Below are positions 8,266-17,283 of a stretch of 64,000 nucleotides of DNA, piece by piece. The position numbers and the translations under genes were made by a program. Origin of the DNA: Nocardioides okcheonensis (GTDB taxonomy: Bacteria; Actinomycetota; Actinomycetes; Propionibacteriales; Nocardioidaceae); contig NZ_CP087710.1 of the NCBI RefSeq assembly GCF_020991065.1, positions 930,001-994,000 of the forward strand, in the 5' to 3' direction. Position 1 is the stretch's first letter. Each line of letters opens with the position of its first letter. The notes beneath the pieces are model-generated. The model did no database searches. It had not been told where the DNA came from and was given only the letters and a program-made list of their open reading frames with translations.

Positions 8266-8309
8266 GCGCCGAGCCTAGGTCGCACGTGCTGAGCGGCAGC
8301 CCCACGCAC

Positions 8310-8347
8310 GACGCCCCGCGCACCCGGTCGTGGGTGCGCGAGGCGTC
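8310..8347. terminator. Hairpin terminator after the aldehyde dehydrogenase gene
   Basis: A 16-bp stem with one mismatch (arms 8310-8325 and 8332-8347) and a 6-nt loop GGTCGT lies 15 nt beyond the stop of the minus-strand dehydrogenase gene. No T-run follows. Confidence 0.6.
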
Positions 8348-8362
8348 GGAGGGTGCGGCGGG

Positions 8363-9739
8363 TCAGCCCGCGGGGGTGTAGATGAGCTTCTTGTTGACGA
8401 ACTCGTCGATGCCGTAGGGGCCGAGCTCGCGACCGACGCCCGAACGCTTGGTCCCGCCGAAGGGGAGGTCGGCCGCCGACCCCTGGGCGCTGTTGATCCA
8501 GACCATGCCGGTGTCGAGCTGGTCGGCGACCCGCTGGGCCTTCTCGGTGTCCGAGCTCCAGACGACGCCTCCGAGGCCGAACGACGAGTCGTTGGCCAGC
8601 GCGACCGCCTCGGCGGCGTCCTCGACGCGGTAGACGACCGCGGCGGGGCCGAAGAGCTCCTCGCCGTAGGCGCGCATGTCGGGCGTGACGTCGGTGAGCA
8701 CGGTGGCCTCGACGAAGGCGCCCGGGCGGTCGAGCCGCTTGCCGCCGGTGCGGAGCGTGGCGCCCTTGGAGACGGCGTCCTCGACCTGCTCGAGCAGGGT
8801 CGTCGCGGCGGCCTCGGAGGACAGCGGGCCGAAGCCGGAGGACGACTCGAACGGGTCGCCCGGCGTGAGCGCGCCCATCGCCGCGGTGAACTGCTCGACG
8901 AACTCGTCGTAGAGGTCGTCGACGACGATCATCCGCTTCGCGCCGTTGCAGGCCTGTCCGGCGTTGCCCATCCGGCCGCGGACGGCCGACTTCACGGCGG
9001 CGCCGAGGTCGTCGGCGTCGAGGAGGATGAACGGGTCGGAGCCGCCGAGCTCGAGGACGACCTTCTTGAGGTGGCGGCCCGCCACCTCCGCGACGGCCGA
9101 GCCGGCCCGCTCGGAGCCGGTCACGGAGACGCCGACGACGCGCGGGTCGGCGATGATGTCGGCCGACTGGTCGTTGGTGGCGAAGAGGTTGATGTAGGCG
9201 TCGGCCGGCAGCCCGGCGTCGGCGAAGATCTGGTCGATCGCGAGCGCCGACTCGGGGCACTGCGGGGCGTGCTTGAGCAGGATCGTGTTGCCGACCATGA
9301 GGTTGGGCGCGGCGAAGCGGGCCACCTGGTAGTAGGGGAAGTTCCACGGCATGATCCCGAGCAGCGGGCCGACCGACTCCTTGCGCACCAGCGCGCTGCC
9401 ACCCATCGCGGGGTCGAGCGGGGCGTCGGCGAGCAGCGTCGGGCCCTGGTCGGCGTAGTAGCGGAAGATCGAGGAGACGAGCTTGATCTCGCCCTTGCCC
9501 TCGCGGACCGGCTTGCCCATCTCGCGGGCGATGATCGCGGCGAGCTCGTCGGCGCGCTCGTCGTAGAGGTCGGCGACCCGGCGGAGCACCTGCGCGCGCT
9601 CGTCCTTCGACGTCGTGCGCCACTCGCCGTACGCCGCGTGGCTGCGCGCGAGCGCGTCCTGCACCTCGGCGTCGGTGGCGGTGGGGAACTCCTTCTCGAC
9701 CTCGCCGGTGGACGGGTTGGTGACCTGGTAGTCGCTCAT
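8363..9739 (-). CDS. NAD(P)-dependent succinate-semialdehyde dehydrogenase-like aldehyde dehydrogenase
   Basis: 458 residues. Oxidises an aldehyde to the acid with NAD(P)+. Visible family marks are PWNFPYY at 131-137, the general base Glu230 in LELGGSDPF and the nucleophile Cys264 in GNAGQACNG. The short N-terminus and the SDYQVTNPSTGEV start match the GabD2/Sad-type group that acts on succinate semialdehyde, but the substrate is inferred. The ATG at 9739 is preferred over the longer frame because GAGAGGA precedes it. It is a single-gene transcript ending in the hairpin at 8310-8347. Confidence 0.88.
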   Translation of the reverse strand: MSDYQVTNPSTGEVEKEFPTATDAEVQDALARSHAAYGEWRTTSKDERAQVLRRVADLYDERADELAAIIAREMGKPVREGKGEIKLVSSIFRYYADQGPTLLADAPLDPAMGGSALVRKESVGPLLGIMPWNFPYYQVARFAAPNLMVGNTILLKHAPQCPESALAIDQIFADAGLPADAYINLFATNDQSADIIADPRVVGVSVTGSERAGSAVAEVAGRHLKKVVLELGGSDPFILLDADDLGAAVKSAVRGRMGNAGQACNGAKRMIVVDDLYDEFVEQFTAAMGALTPGDPFESSSGFGPLSSEAAATTLLEQVEDAVSKGATLRTGGKRLDRPGAFVEATVLTDVTPDMRAYGEELFGPAAVVYRVEDAAEAVALANDSSFGLGGVVWSSDTEKAQRVADQLDTGMVWINSAQGSAADLPFGGTKRSGVGRELGPYGIDEFVNKKLIYTPAG

Positions 9740-9859
9740 GCGTGATCCTCTCGAACGGGGGTGGGGACGCGCGTGCATCCCCCACCTCCGAACGTACGCA
9801 CGGCTGCGGCCCTCACAAGGGTCCGGAGGGGTGAGGAGTCACACCGTGCGGATCGGGAA

Positions 9860-10888
9860 TCAGCCGCCGGCGAGGTCGCGGCTGCGCTGCTCGAGGCCTA
9901 GCTCGCCGTAGGGGTAGTCCGTGGCGGCGAGGTCGCTGGCCTCGTCGAGGACCGCCTGCTCCCCCGCCGACAGCACCAGCCCGGCCGCCTTCAGGTTGGC
10001 GGCGAGCTGCTCGGTGGTGCGGGCGCCGAGGATCGTGGAGGTGACGGCGGGGCGGTTGGTGACCCAGGCGAGGGCGACCTCGGCCATGGACACCCCGCGG
10101 TCCTGCGCGACGCGCTCGACGGCGTCGATGATCCGCCAGGTGCGCTCGCTCCCCCGCCGGTCCCAGGCCTCCATGCCGCGGCCGGGGTCCTCCCCGAGCC
10201 GGGTGTCGCCGGTGGGCCGCTGGTCGCGGGTGTACTTCCCGGACAGCCAGCCGCCGCCCAGCGGGCTCCACGGCAGCAGGCCCATGCCGGCGTCGAGCGC
10301 GGCCGGCACGACCTCCCACTCGATCTCGCGGACGATCAGGCTGTACTGCGGCTGCAGGGTCACGGGCTCGCGCAGGCCCAGCGCCCGGGCGGTGTGGACG
10401 GCCTTGGTCAGCTGCCACCCGGTGAAGTTGGAGAGCCCGTAGTAGTGGATCTTCCCGGCCTGCACGAAGCCGTCGAGCGTGCGCAGCGTCTCCTCCAGCG
10501 GCGTGTGCGGGTCGAAGGCGTGGACCTGGTAGAGGTCGACCGCGTCGACGCCGAGACGTCCGAGCGAGGCGTCGAGCGCACGGGTGAGGTGGCGCGTGGA
10601 GAGCCCGCTGTCGTTGGGCCCGGCGCCCATGGGGAACCGGCCCTTGGTGGCGAGGACGACCCGGTCGGTGACGTCGCGGGGCCGGTCGGCCAGCCAGCGG
10701 CCGATGATCTCCTCGGAGGTCCCGGCGGAGTAGACGTCCGCGGTGTCGACGAGCGTGCCGCCGGCCTCGACGAACAGGTCGAGCTGCTCGTGCGAGCCCG
10801 CCTCGTCGGTCTCGGCGCCGAACGTCATCGTGCCGAGGCACAGCTCGGAGACCGCGCAGCCGCTGTTGCCCATCCGTCGGTGTCGCAT
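9860..10888 (-). CDS. Aldo/keto reductase
   Basis: 342-residue (beta/alpha)8 oxidoreductase. The AKR tetrad is visible as Asp48 and Tyr53 (DTADVY), Lys83 (ATKGRF) and His124 (QVHAFD). The C-terminal cofactor segment STILGARTTEQLAANL is that of the NADPH-binding Tas/YajO-like group (COG0667). It reduces aldehydes or ketones; the substrate is unknown. The start is taken at ATG 10888, with ATG 10873 (MGNSGC) possible. It lies between two other redox enzymes on the same strand but with gaps above 50 bp, so co-transcription is uncertain. Confidence 0.88.
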   Translation of the reverse strand: MRHRRMGNSGCAVSELCLGTMTFGAETDEAGSHEQLDLFVEAGGTLVDTADVYSAGTSEEIIGRWLADRPRDVTDRVVLATKGRFPMGAGPNDSGLSTRHLTRALDASLGRLGVDAVDLYQVHAFDPHTPLEETLRTLDGFVQAGKIHYYGLSNFTGWQLTKAVHTARALGLREPVTLQPQYSLIVREIEWEVVPAALDAGMGLLPWSPLGGGWLSGKYTRDQRPTGDTRLGEDPGRGMEAWDRRGSERTWRIIDAVERVAQDRGVSMAEVALAWVTNRPAVTSTILGARTTEQLAANLKAAGLVLSAGEQAVLDEASDLAATDYPYGELGLEQRSRDLAGG

Positions 10889-10942
10889 GCCGTCGAGCCT
10901 AGCCACCGGTCCCGACGGCCGCCCCCGGCCGGAGCCGGGCTG

Positions 10943-12667
10943 CTACTCCGGCGAGACGACGAACTCCTTGCTCTTGGCGATCGCGAACCCCCACCCCTGC
11001 GCCAGGGTGGGCTTCGGCGGGAGCGCGATCTCGTCCGGGTTGGTCAGGACGTCGAGGAGGACGGGACCGGGGTGGGCCAGCGCGTCCGCGACGGCGGCGT
11101 CGACCTCGCGCGGGTCGGTCACCCGGATCCCGCGCATCCCGAGGGCTTCCGCGACCTTCGCGAAGTCGGGGTTGTGCAGGAATGTGCCGAACTCCGGCAG
11201 CCCCACCTGCTCCATCTCGAGCTTGACCATCCCGAGCCGGCCGTTGTCGAAGACGACCAGCTTGACCGGAAGCTCCTCGGTGACGGCCGTGATCAGGTCG
11301 CCCAGGAGCATCGTGAGCCCACCGTCGCCGCAGAGCGCGATGACCTGGCGGTCGCGGTCGAGCGCCTGGGCACCCAGGGCCATCGGCATCGCGTTCGCCA
11401 TCGAGCCGAGGTTGTACGACCCCAGCATCCGTCGTCGCCCGCTCATCCGGATGAAGCGGCTCAGCCAGACCGTCGACATGCCGGTGTCGGTCGTGAAGAC
11501 GGCGTCGGGGTCCGCGTGCCGCTCGAGGGCGGCCGCGAGCAGCTCCGGGCGGACCAGCCCGTCGGGGTTGTCCACCCTGCGTCGCAGCAACCCGACCTTC
11601 TTGTGGTCGTAGTCGGCGTGGGTGAAGTGCTCCTGCCCACCGGCCCACTTCTCGTAGACCGTGCGCGCCTCCTCGAGGTGGCCCCGGTCGGTCTTCTCCT
11701 GCAGCAGCGGCAGCAGCGCGGCCAGCGCCAGGCGCGAGTCGCCCACGACCGCGTGGTCGACCGGGGTACGCCGTCCGACGTGGGCGCCGCGGACGTCGAT
11801 CTGCACCACGGTCTTGCCGGTCGGGAGGAACTCCGGGTAGGGGAAGTCGGTGCCGATGAGCACCAGCACGTCGCACGACTCGAGGGCCCGCGCGGTGGCC
11901 GGGTTGCCGATCAGGCCGGACTGGCCGATCTCGAAGGGGTTGTCGTCGTCGAAGCCCTCCTTCGCCTTGAGCGAGAGCACCATCGGCGCCGCGAGGAGCT
12001 CGGCCGCCCGCAGCACCTCGTCGCGGGCGTGGCGGGCCCCCATGCCGACGAGGAACGTCACCGACCCGGCCGCGTTGATCGCACCGGCCGCGGCACGGAC
12101 GGCGTCGGAGGTGGGGGCGAGCTCCGGTTGCTCGGTCACGAACCTGGGGAGCGGGGTGTCCTTCGGGAGGTCGAGGCCGCCCACGTCGCCCGGCAGGCTC
12201 AGCACGGCGACCCCGCGCTCGGAGAGGGCCGCGTTGACCGCCTGCTCGATGATCCGGGGCACCTGGTCGACGCTGGTCACCGTCTCGCAGAAGACGGACA
12301 CGTCGGCGAAGAGCACGTCGTTGTCGACCTCCTGGAAGAAGTCCGAGCCGATCTCCTCCCGCGGGACCTGGCCGCAGATCGCCAGGACGGGCGTCCTCGA
12401 CTTCTTCGCGTCGTAGAGACCGTTGAGCAGGTGGATGGCGCCCGGGCCGACGGTGCCCATGCACACGGCGAGGTCGTCGGTCAGCTGCGACTGGGCGGAC
12501 GCGGCGAACGCCGCAGCCTCCTCGTGCCGCACGGCCATCCACTCGACGCGGTCCTCGCGGCGGATGGCGTCGGTGACCGGGTTGAGCGCGTCGCCCACGA
12601 CGCCCCAGACCTGCCGGACTCCGTGCTGGGCGAGGGACTCGATGAGCAGCTCCGCGACAGTCGTCAT
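10943..12667 (-). CDS. poxB: Pyruvate dehydrogenase (quinone)/pyruvate oxidase-like ThDP enzyme
   Basis: 574 residues, the size of E. coli PoxB (572). It is a thiamine-diphosphate and FAD enzyme that decarboxylates pyruvate to acetate and passes electrons to the membrane quinone pool. The ThDP-activating Glu is in RHEEAAAF (about residue 49-50), the central FAD/NAD-like domain has SGLIGNPATARALE, and the metal-ThDP motif is GDGGLTMLLGD. The C-terminal membrane-binding tail is short. The ATG at 12667 follows a GTG at 12670, either of which could be used. Other ThDP enzymes such as acetolactate synthase are less likely because of the PoxB-like opening. Confidence 0.85.
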   Translation of the reverse strand: MTTVAELLIESLAQHGVRQVWGVVGDALNPVTDAIRREDRVEWMAVRHEEAAAFAASAQSQLTDDLAVCMGTVGPGAIHLLNGLYDAKKSRTPVLAICGQVPREEIGSDFFQEVDNDVLFADVSVFCETVTSVDQVPRIIEQAVNAALSERGVAVLSLPGDVGGLDLPKDTPLPRFVTEQPELAPTSDAVRAAAGAINAAGSVTFLVGMGARHARDEVLRAAELLAAPMVLSLKAKEGFDDDNPFEIGQSGLIGNPATARALESCDVLVLIGTDFPYPEFLPTGKTVVQIDVRGAHVGRRTPVDHAVVGDSRLALAALLPLLQEKTDRGHLEEARTVYEKWAGGQEHFTHADYDHKKVGLLRRRVDNPDGLVRPELLAAALERHADPDAVFTTDTGMSTVWLSRFIRMSGRRRMLGSYNLGSMANAMPMALGAQALDRDRQVIALCGDGGLTMLLGDLITAVTEELPVKLVVFDNGRLGMVKLEMEQVGLPEFGTFLHNPDFAKVAEALGMRGIRVTDPREVDAAVADALAHPGPVLLDVLTNPDEIALPPKPTLAQGWGFAIAKSKEFVVSPE

Positions 12668-12756
12668 CACCCCACCGTGCCACCGAGTCCGGCACCCGGT
12701 ACCACCCGCAAGGTGGTGCTCCGGAGCGTGTGCCGGTCAGCCGGCAGCAAGGCGGG

Positions 12757-13605
12757 TCAGGCGAAGACCCCGGCCGGGAAGGCGCCGTTGGTCAGGGCGG
12801 TGGTGACGAGCGGACGGCAGAGCTCGGTGAGCCGCTGCGTGCCGGCCTTCCCGAGGTGCTCCCACGGTGCGTACGCGCTCTCCTCCGTCCGTCGCTCGAC
12901 CGCCTTCCGGAGCGCGACGCCCTCCTCGGTGAGCTGCCCGTCGGCCGTCATCAGGCCGCGCGTCTCCAGCGCGGCGACCGTCGCTCCCCACTGCTCGTCC
13001 GACCAGCCCCGCGTCGCCTGGGCCGCGGGCCGGGTGAAGCCCTTGCCGGTCGCGGTGTGGCTGACGAGCGCCTCGATGCCGTCGAGGTCGGAGCCGATCA
13101 GGGCGGCGACGTGCCCGTCCCCGCGGTGCTCGCGGAGCAGGGTGAGGGCGTGGAAGAGGACCATGTGCGGCTCCTCCGGCCAGGGCAGGTCGGCGTGGGC
13201 CGCGTGCAGCGGGCGACCGGCGACGGTGCACCCGTCGGAGGCCGTGCGTGCCAGGTCGGCGGCCTCCCGGACCTCGTCGGAGCCGAGCGTCTCCCCACCG
13301 AGGAGACGGGTCCACGCGGCCGAGACGCCGCGGTAGCGGGCGGCCACCACGTCCTCCGGGCTCGCCGCCTCCCAGACCGCCGGGACGAAGTGCGCGACCA
13401 GCGAGGGGTTGAACACGTAGAACGTCGCGGCCACGGGCCCGGGGCCGACGCGACCCATGGCCGCCGCGCGCGACGCGAAGTAGGTGGCGCGCCCCTTGCG
13501 GACGCCGAGCCCGACCACCTCCGCCTCGACCTCGGGGGCGAAGTAGCCCAGGGCGTGCAGGGGCTCCAGCAGGCGGGCGGTGCGTCCGGCGAGGCGAGGG
13601 TCCAT
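12757..13605 (-). CDS. SCO6745-family protein
   Basis: 282 residues matching the actinobacterial SCO6745 family in length and layout. It opens LLEPLHALGYFAPEVEAE, has a GRATYFASRAAAMGRV segment in the first quarter, and ends with a winged-helix-like region (ALETRGLMTADGQLTEEGVALRKAVE) resembling the DNA-binding half of a regulator. No catalytic motif is seen. Biochemical function is unknown for the family. It faces away from the glutamine amidotransferase gene across a 118-bp divergent promoter region. Confidence 0.75.
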   Translation of the reverse strand: MDPRLAGRTARLLEPLHALGYFAPEVEAEVVGLGVRKGRATYFASRAAAMGRVGPGPVAATFYVFNPSLVAHFVPAVWEAASPEDVVAARYRGVSAAWTRLLGGETLGSDEVREAADLARTASDGCTVAGRPLHAAHADLPWPEEPHMVLFHALTLLREHRGDGHVAALIGSDLDGIEALVSHTATGKGFTRPAAQATRGWSDEQWGATVAALETRGLMTADGQLTEEGVALRKAVERRTEESAYAPWEHLGKAGTQRLTELCRPLVTTALTNGAFPAGVFA

Positions 13606-13723
13606 GCCCCCTTCCTACCGTGCCACCCCGTCCGGAGGAGGTGGTGGGACCTCCGTCCGGCACCACCTAGGGTGGCCACGCCCGCGGCCGCCGGTCGCCA
13701 CACCCACCCGTGGAGGAACCCCC

Positions 13724-14674
13724 ATGTGCCGCGTGCTCGCCTACATCGGACCCGAGGTCCCCCTCGAGGACCTCCTGCTCACCCCGTCGAACAGCCTGGT
13801 GAACCAGTCCCTCGACCCGGAGCGCTACCCGGACCTCCACCTGGCAGGCTGGGGGTTCGGGGCGTGGAGCGAGCACCTGCTCAAGCCGGACGACCCCTTC
13901 CTCTACCGCCGCCCCGTGGCAGCCTTCTACGACGACAACGCCGCGCGGATGATCCCGAGCCTCCAGGCGAGCACGGTGCTCGGCCACGTCCGCGCGGCGG
14001 CGTACGACTCGAAGGTCGTGCTGGCCGACGAGAACTGCCATCCCTACTCGTTCGAGGGCACGCCGTGGATCCTGGCCCAGAACGGCGACCTGCCGCACTG
14101 GATGCTCCTCCAGCGTGAGCTGCTCCAGCACTGCGACGACACGTTCCTCACGCAGATGCGAGGCACGACGGACACGGAGTTCCTCTACGTGCTCCTGCTC
14201 TCGCTGCTCGAGGGCGACAGCGACGAGGACGTGCAGCGGGCGGTCGAGCAGATGGTCCGTCTCATCGCACAGGCCATGGCGGACCTCGACCTCCGGGCCC
14301 TTGCCAAGCTCAAGATGGCCCTGGTCTCGCCGAACCGGATCATCGGGATCAACACCGGGCTCGGGCACGACGGCGACACCGACCCGACGGGCGACTGGCA
14401 GGAGCTGCGGGAGTCCGGTCCCGGCACGGACGACTACGCCCTGTCGATGCTCCTCGAGCCGATGCACCTGCTGCTGGGACGCGCGGTCGAGACGGACGCG
14501 ACGACGTTCGGCTTCGAGGCGTGCACCGAGCAGGAGGCGACCACCGCGCTCTTCGCGTCCGAGGAGCTCACCGAGGACACCGACGGCTGGTCCGACCTGG
14601 CGTTCGGTGAGATCGTGTTCTTCGAGCGGACGGGCGAGCGCGTCACCCGCACCGTCAGGCGCCTGGAGGTCTGA
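13724..14674 (+). CDS. Class II glutamine amidotransferase (YafJ/GATase_4 type)
   Basis: 316 residues. The nucleophile Cys2 follows the initiator Met (MCRVLAYIG), as required for Ntn-type amidotransferases. LGHVRAAAYDSK and NCHPYSFEGTPWILAQNGDL give the substrate loop and the Asn-Gly oxyanion pair. Such stand-alone domains hydrolyse glutamine or, in the EgtC branch, a gamma-glutamyl bond; there are no ergothioneine genes nearby to support EgtC. GGAGG is 8 nt before the ATG at 13724, so the longer upstream frame is rejected. It ends 56 bp from the convergent msrB. Confidence 0.87.
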   Translation: MCRVLAYIGPEVPLEDLLLTPSNSLVNQSLDPERYPDLHLAGWGFGAWSEHLLKPDDPFLYRRPVAAFYDDNAARMIPSLQASTVLGHVRAAAYDSKVVLADENCHPYSFEGTPWILAQNGDLPHWMLLQRELLQHCDDTFLTQMRGTTDTEFLYVLLLSLLEGDSDEDVQRAVEQMVRLIAQAMADLDLRALAKLKMALVSPNRIIGINTGLGHDGDTDPTGDWQELRESGPGTDDYALSMLLEPMHLLLGRAVETDATTFGFEACTEQEATTALFASEELTEDTDGWSDLAFGEIVFFERTGERVTRTVRRLEV

Positions 14675-14730
14675 CGGCGCCCGAGGGGTACGTCCTCGTG
14701 TCGGACGATGACGCCCGCTGACCTCTGCTC

Positions 14731-15183
14731 CTACTTCGCCGGCCCGGCTCCTCGGGGAGCGCCGGGCTCGTCGAGGGTGAGCGCGGCACCGTTGATGCAC
14801 CACCGTCGACCCGTGGGGACCGGACCGTCGGCGAACACGTGGCCGAGGTGTCCCCCGCAGCGGGCGCACGAGGCCTCCCGCCGGGGCAGGAGCAGCGTGA
14901 AGTCGGTGTGCGTGCCGACCGCGTCCGCGGCTGCCGGGGCGGTGAAGCTGGGCCACCCCGTCCCGGAGTCGAACTGGTCGGCGGCCCGGAACAGCTCGGC
15001 CCCGCAGCCGGCGCACCGGTACGTCCCGGCGCGGTCCGCCGGCGGGTGCTCGTACGGACTGGAGCGGGGCGCCTCGGTGCCTGCCCGGCGCAGCACCCGG
15101 TAGGCCTCGGGATCGAGGCTCGCGCGCCACTCGGCGTCCGAGCGGACCACCTCGGGCTGCGGTCGGGAGCGGCGCCTGAACAC
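14731..15183 (-). CDS. msrB: Peptide-methionine (R)-S-oxide reductase MsrB
   Basis: 150-residue MsrB that repairs oxidised methionine-R-sulfoxide in proteins using thioredoxin. The zinc site is present (Cys57, Cys60, Cys106, Cys109 in CAGCG and CARCGGHLGHVF), along with the substrate motif SGTGWPSF and catalytic Cys129 in RWCINGAALT. No resolving Cys is obvious near residue 75. It starts at GTG 15183. It stands next to the DUF4287 gene on the same strand with a 41-bp gap. Confidence 0.93.
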   Translation of the reverse strand: MFRRRSRPQPEVVRSDAEWRASLDPEAYRVLRRAGTEAPRSSPYEHPPADRAGTYRCAGCGAELFRAADQFDSGTGWPSFTAPAAADAVGTHTDFTLLLPRREASCARCGGHLGHVFADGPVPTGRRWCINGAALTLDEPGAPRGAGPAK

Positions 15184-15224
15184 GTCACGATCCTAGTGAG
15201 GACCTGGTGGTGGCGTGAGGCGCG

Positions 15225-15506
15225 TCAACGCCGGTCGATGCCGTCGAGCCGCAGCTCGGTGGACGGGTCGGAGTGGGTGCCGCCGCTGCCGACGTGCTTG
15301 TCGCTGATCGTCGCGCCGTTCTTCAGCACGCCCCACAACGCCATGGCGTGCCCACGACCCACGTCGTAGTCGTCCTCGAGCCACAGGACGAAGTCGCCGG
15401 CCTTGCTCGCCGGGGTGAACCCGCGGGCGGCGGCCTCGCCCAGCAGCTCGTCCGGCGTCCTGCCGGTCTTCTTCTCGATCGCATCGAGGTAGGCCTGGTA
15501 GCTCAT
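15225..15506 (-). CDS. DUF4287 domain protein
   Basis: 93 residues from ATG 15506, which has AAGGGGA 7 nt upstream; the longer open frame has no such site. It opens YQAYLDAIEKKTGRTPDELL, the DUF4287 hallmark, followed by KAGDFVLWLEDDYDVGRGHAMALW. The family is short, soluble and uncharacterised, often found beside DUF5655-type proteins. It is probably co-transcribed with msrB downstream. No function can be given. Confidence 0.85.
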   Translation of the reverse strand: MSYQAYLDAIEKKTGRTPDELLGEAAARGFTPASKAGDFVLWLEDDYDVGRGHAMALWGVLKNGATISDKHVGSGGTHSDPSTELRLDGIDRR

Positions 15507-15606
15507 CGTGATCCCCTTCGGTGGTGTGCGAGCGACGCTAGTGGCACCGACCGCCTCACCGCTTCTCCGAAACCGCTGTCCCCTGGCCGGTGGACCACCC
15601 GGGCGG

Positions 15607-16167
15607 TCATGACCATCCGAGGGCCACAGCGGCGACGCGGCGACCGACCGTGGCAGGGTCGTCGGGCGCTCCCCGCAGGAGGCTCGCGAGGACACCGTTG
15701 TAGACCAGCGTCACCGTGTCGACGATCTCGTCGACCCGCGCGGGGTCCGCGGCCTCGGCGTACGCACGGAGTCGCTCCCGCAGCAGCGCGTCGTCGCGGG
15801 CGACCAGTGCGGCAGGCGCGTCGTCGGCGGCGGGTCGCTCGGAGGCGGTGGCGAGGAAGGTGCACCACTGGGTCGCCCCGGCCGTCGCCCGGAAGGTCGT
15901 CACGGCGTCGAAGACGGCCAGCACCCGGTCGCGCGGGTCCTCCGCCGCCTCGACGTGGGAGCGCCAGACCTCGTCCCACGCGTGGAGCCGCCTCGCGAGG
16001 ACGGCCTCGACCAGACCGTCCTTGCTCCCGAAGTGGGAGTAGAGCGTCACGACCGACACGCCCGCCTCGCGCGCCACGGCGTCGACGGGGGTGACGGCGA
16101 TGCCGTCGCCGAAGAACAGCCGCTCGGCCGCGTCGAGTGCTGTGGTTCGGGTGTCCGGACGCCCCAT
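15607..16167 (-). CDS. TetR-family transcriptional regulator
   Basis: 186 residues with an N-terminal TetR helix-turn-helix (AVAREAGVSVVTLYSHFGSKDGL split across residues 29-51) and a helical ligand-binding C-terminal domain. It is divergent from an MFS exporter gene across a 23-bp gap filled by a large inverted repeat, so it very probably represses that exporter and itself and is released by an exported compound. It starts at ATG 16167. Confidence 0.9.
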   Translation of the reverse strand: MGRPDTRTTALDAAERLFFGDGIAVTPVDAVAREAGVSVVTLYSHFGSKDGLVEAVLARRLHAWDEVWRSHVEAAEDPRDRVLAVFDAVTTFRATAGATQWCTFLATASERPAADDAPAALVARDDALLRERLRAYAEAADPARVDEIVDTVTLVYNGVLASLLRGAPDDPATVGRRVAAVALGWS

Positions 16168-16178
16168 GCCCGTAGTGT

Positions 16179-16210
16179 AACGTGCGTTTCATGGTGGTGA
16201 AACGTACGTT
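16179..16210. promoter_or_regulatory. Operator: inverted repeat overlapping the MFS start codon
   Basis: Arms AACGTGCGTTTCA (16179-16191) and TGAAACGTACGTT (16198-16210) are complementary at 12 of 13 positions around a 6-bp spacer. Each arm also holds its own 10-bp palindrome of the form AACGTRCGTT, so the site could bind two dimers. It lies between the divergent TetR and MFS genes and includes the exporter start codon. A -10-like TAGTGT (16173-16178) and the absence of a ribosome site suggest a leaderless exporter mRNA. Confidence 0.75.
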
Positions 16211-17259
16211 TCAATCCGGCACGACCCACGGCCTCCCGCTCGTCGCGGCCGGCACCCTGCTGGTCGCTGCGACGTACGGGATGGCCCGGTTCGGGGTCGG
16301 GCTGCTGCACCCGGCGATGGCGGTCGAGCGTCCGGGGATCGCGACGGCGCTGCCGTCGGCCGGCGCAGCGCAGTTCGCCTCGTACTGCGTGGCCGCCGCG
16401 CTGGCGGGCCTCGTCGTCCCCCGCAGGTCACGCGCGGTCGCCGGGGCCGCGGGCGTGCTGGCCGGGGCCGGGTGCGTGGGGCTGGCCACCAGCACGTCGA
16501 GCGGGTGGTTCGTCGTCAGCGCGTTCGTCGGCGGCGCCGGCGCGGGCCTCGCGTCTCCCGCACTGGTCGGCTTGCTCGACGCGCTGGTCCCGGAGCGGGT
16601 GGCCGGCAGCGCGCAGGCCGTGGTGAACTCCGGCACCACGCTGGGGGTCGTCCTCACCGGGCTGCTCGCCACCGCGATCACGGCGCCCGGAGCTGCGTGG
16701 GTGCTGATGGCGGTGGTGTGCGTGGTCGCCGGCGCCGCGGTCGTGCTCCTGAGCTCGGGCGCAGCGGTCGCCGGTCCTCCGGCAGGGCGCGGAGGACGAG
16801 CCGCGCGTTCCCTGGTGCTCCCGCTCGTGCTGGCCCTCGGCGCCGGGGTCGCCTCGGCCGCCGTGTGGACCTTCGGCCCCACCGTGGTCGTCGACCGCGG
16901 AGCACTCCGACCCGGCCAGGTCGGCCTGCTGTGGGCGGCGCTCGGGCTCGGCGGACTCGCGGGTGCGTTCGTCGCACGGCCGGTGTCGCGCCACGGACCC
17001 ACCACGGCGTTCGTCGTGTGCACGGCGGCACTGCTGGTCGGCTCGGCCGCGGTGCTGGTCCCGGGCGCCGACCCGGCACAACCGCTACTCGGGGCGGCCT
17101 GCTTCGGGGCGGCGTACATGTCCCTGAGCGGCGTGCTGATCCTCTGGGGACCGCCTGGTCGACCCGCGCGGCGGGGGTTCCGCCACCGCATGGCTGTTCA
17201 TCGCGCTCGCGATCGGGCAGGCCGCCGGCTCCCAGCTCCTGGGGCGCGTGCTCGCCTGA
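16191..17259 (+). pseudogene. MFS transporter (YbfB/YjiJ-like) with frameshift near the 3' end
   Basis: About 356 codons from ATG 16191, with roughly ten hydrophobic segments, starting GLPLVAAGTLLVAATYGMARFG as in the YbfB/YjiJ branch of the major facilitator superfamily. The original frame is good to ILWG near 17146, then becomes arginine-rich and non-membrane. Moving one base back after the GGGG run at 17146-17149 restores a hydrophobic end (ATAWLFIALAIGQAAGSQLL) and a stop at 17257-17259. So there is one extra base relative to an intact gene: either a sequencing error, a true null mutation or a recoded site. It is controlled by the divergent TetR. Confidence 0.75.
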
Positions 17260-17283
17260 GCGCGGGCGCGTCGGCCGCGCGGC

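Noticed and set aside
12670..12756. Hairpin-like sequence between poxB and the SCO6745-family gene as a structured RNA
   Set aside because: Pairing around GGTACCACC and GGTGGTGCTCC is short and broken; at most a weak terminator.
10394..13336. 980-codon plus-strand frame opposite poxB
   Set aside because: It covers three real minus-strand genes, has no domain and has a strongly biased composition.
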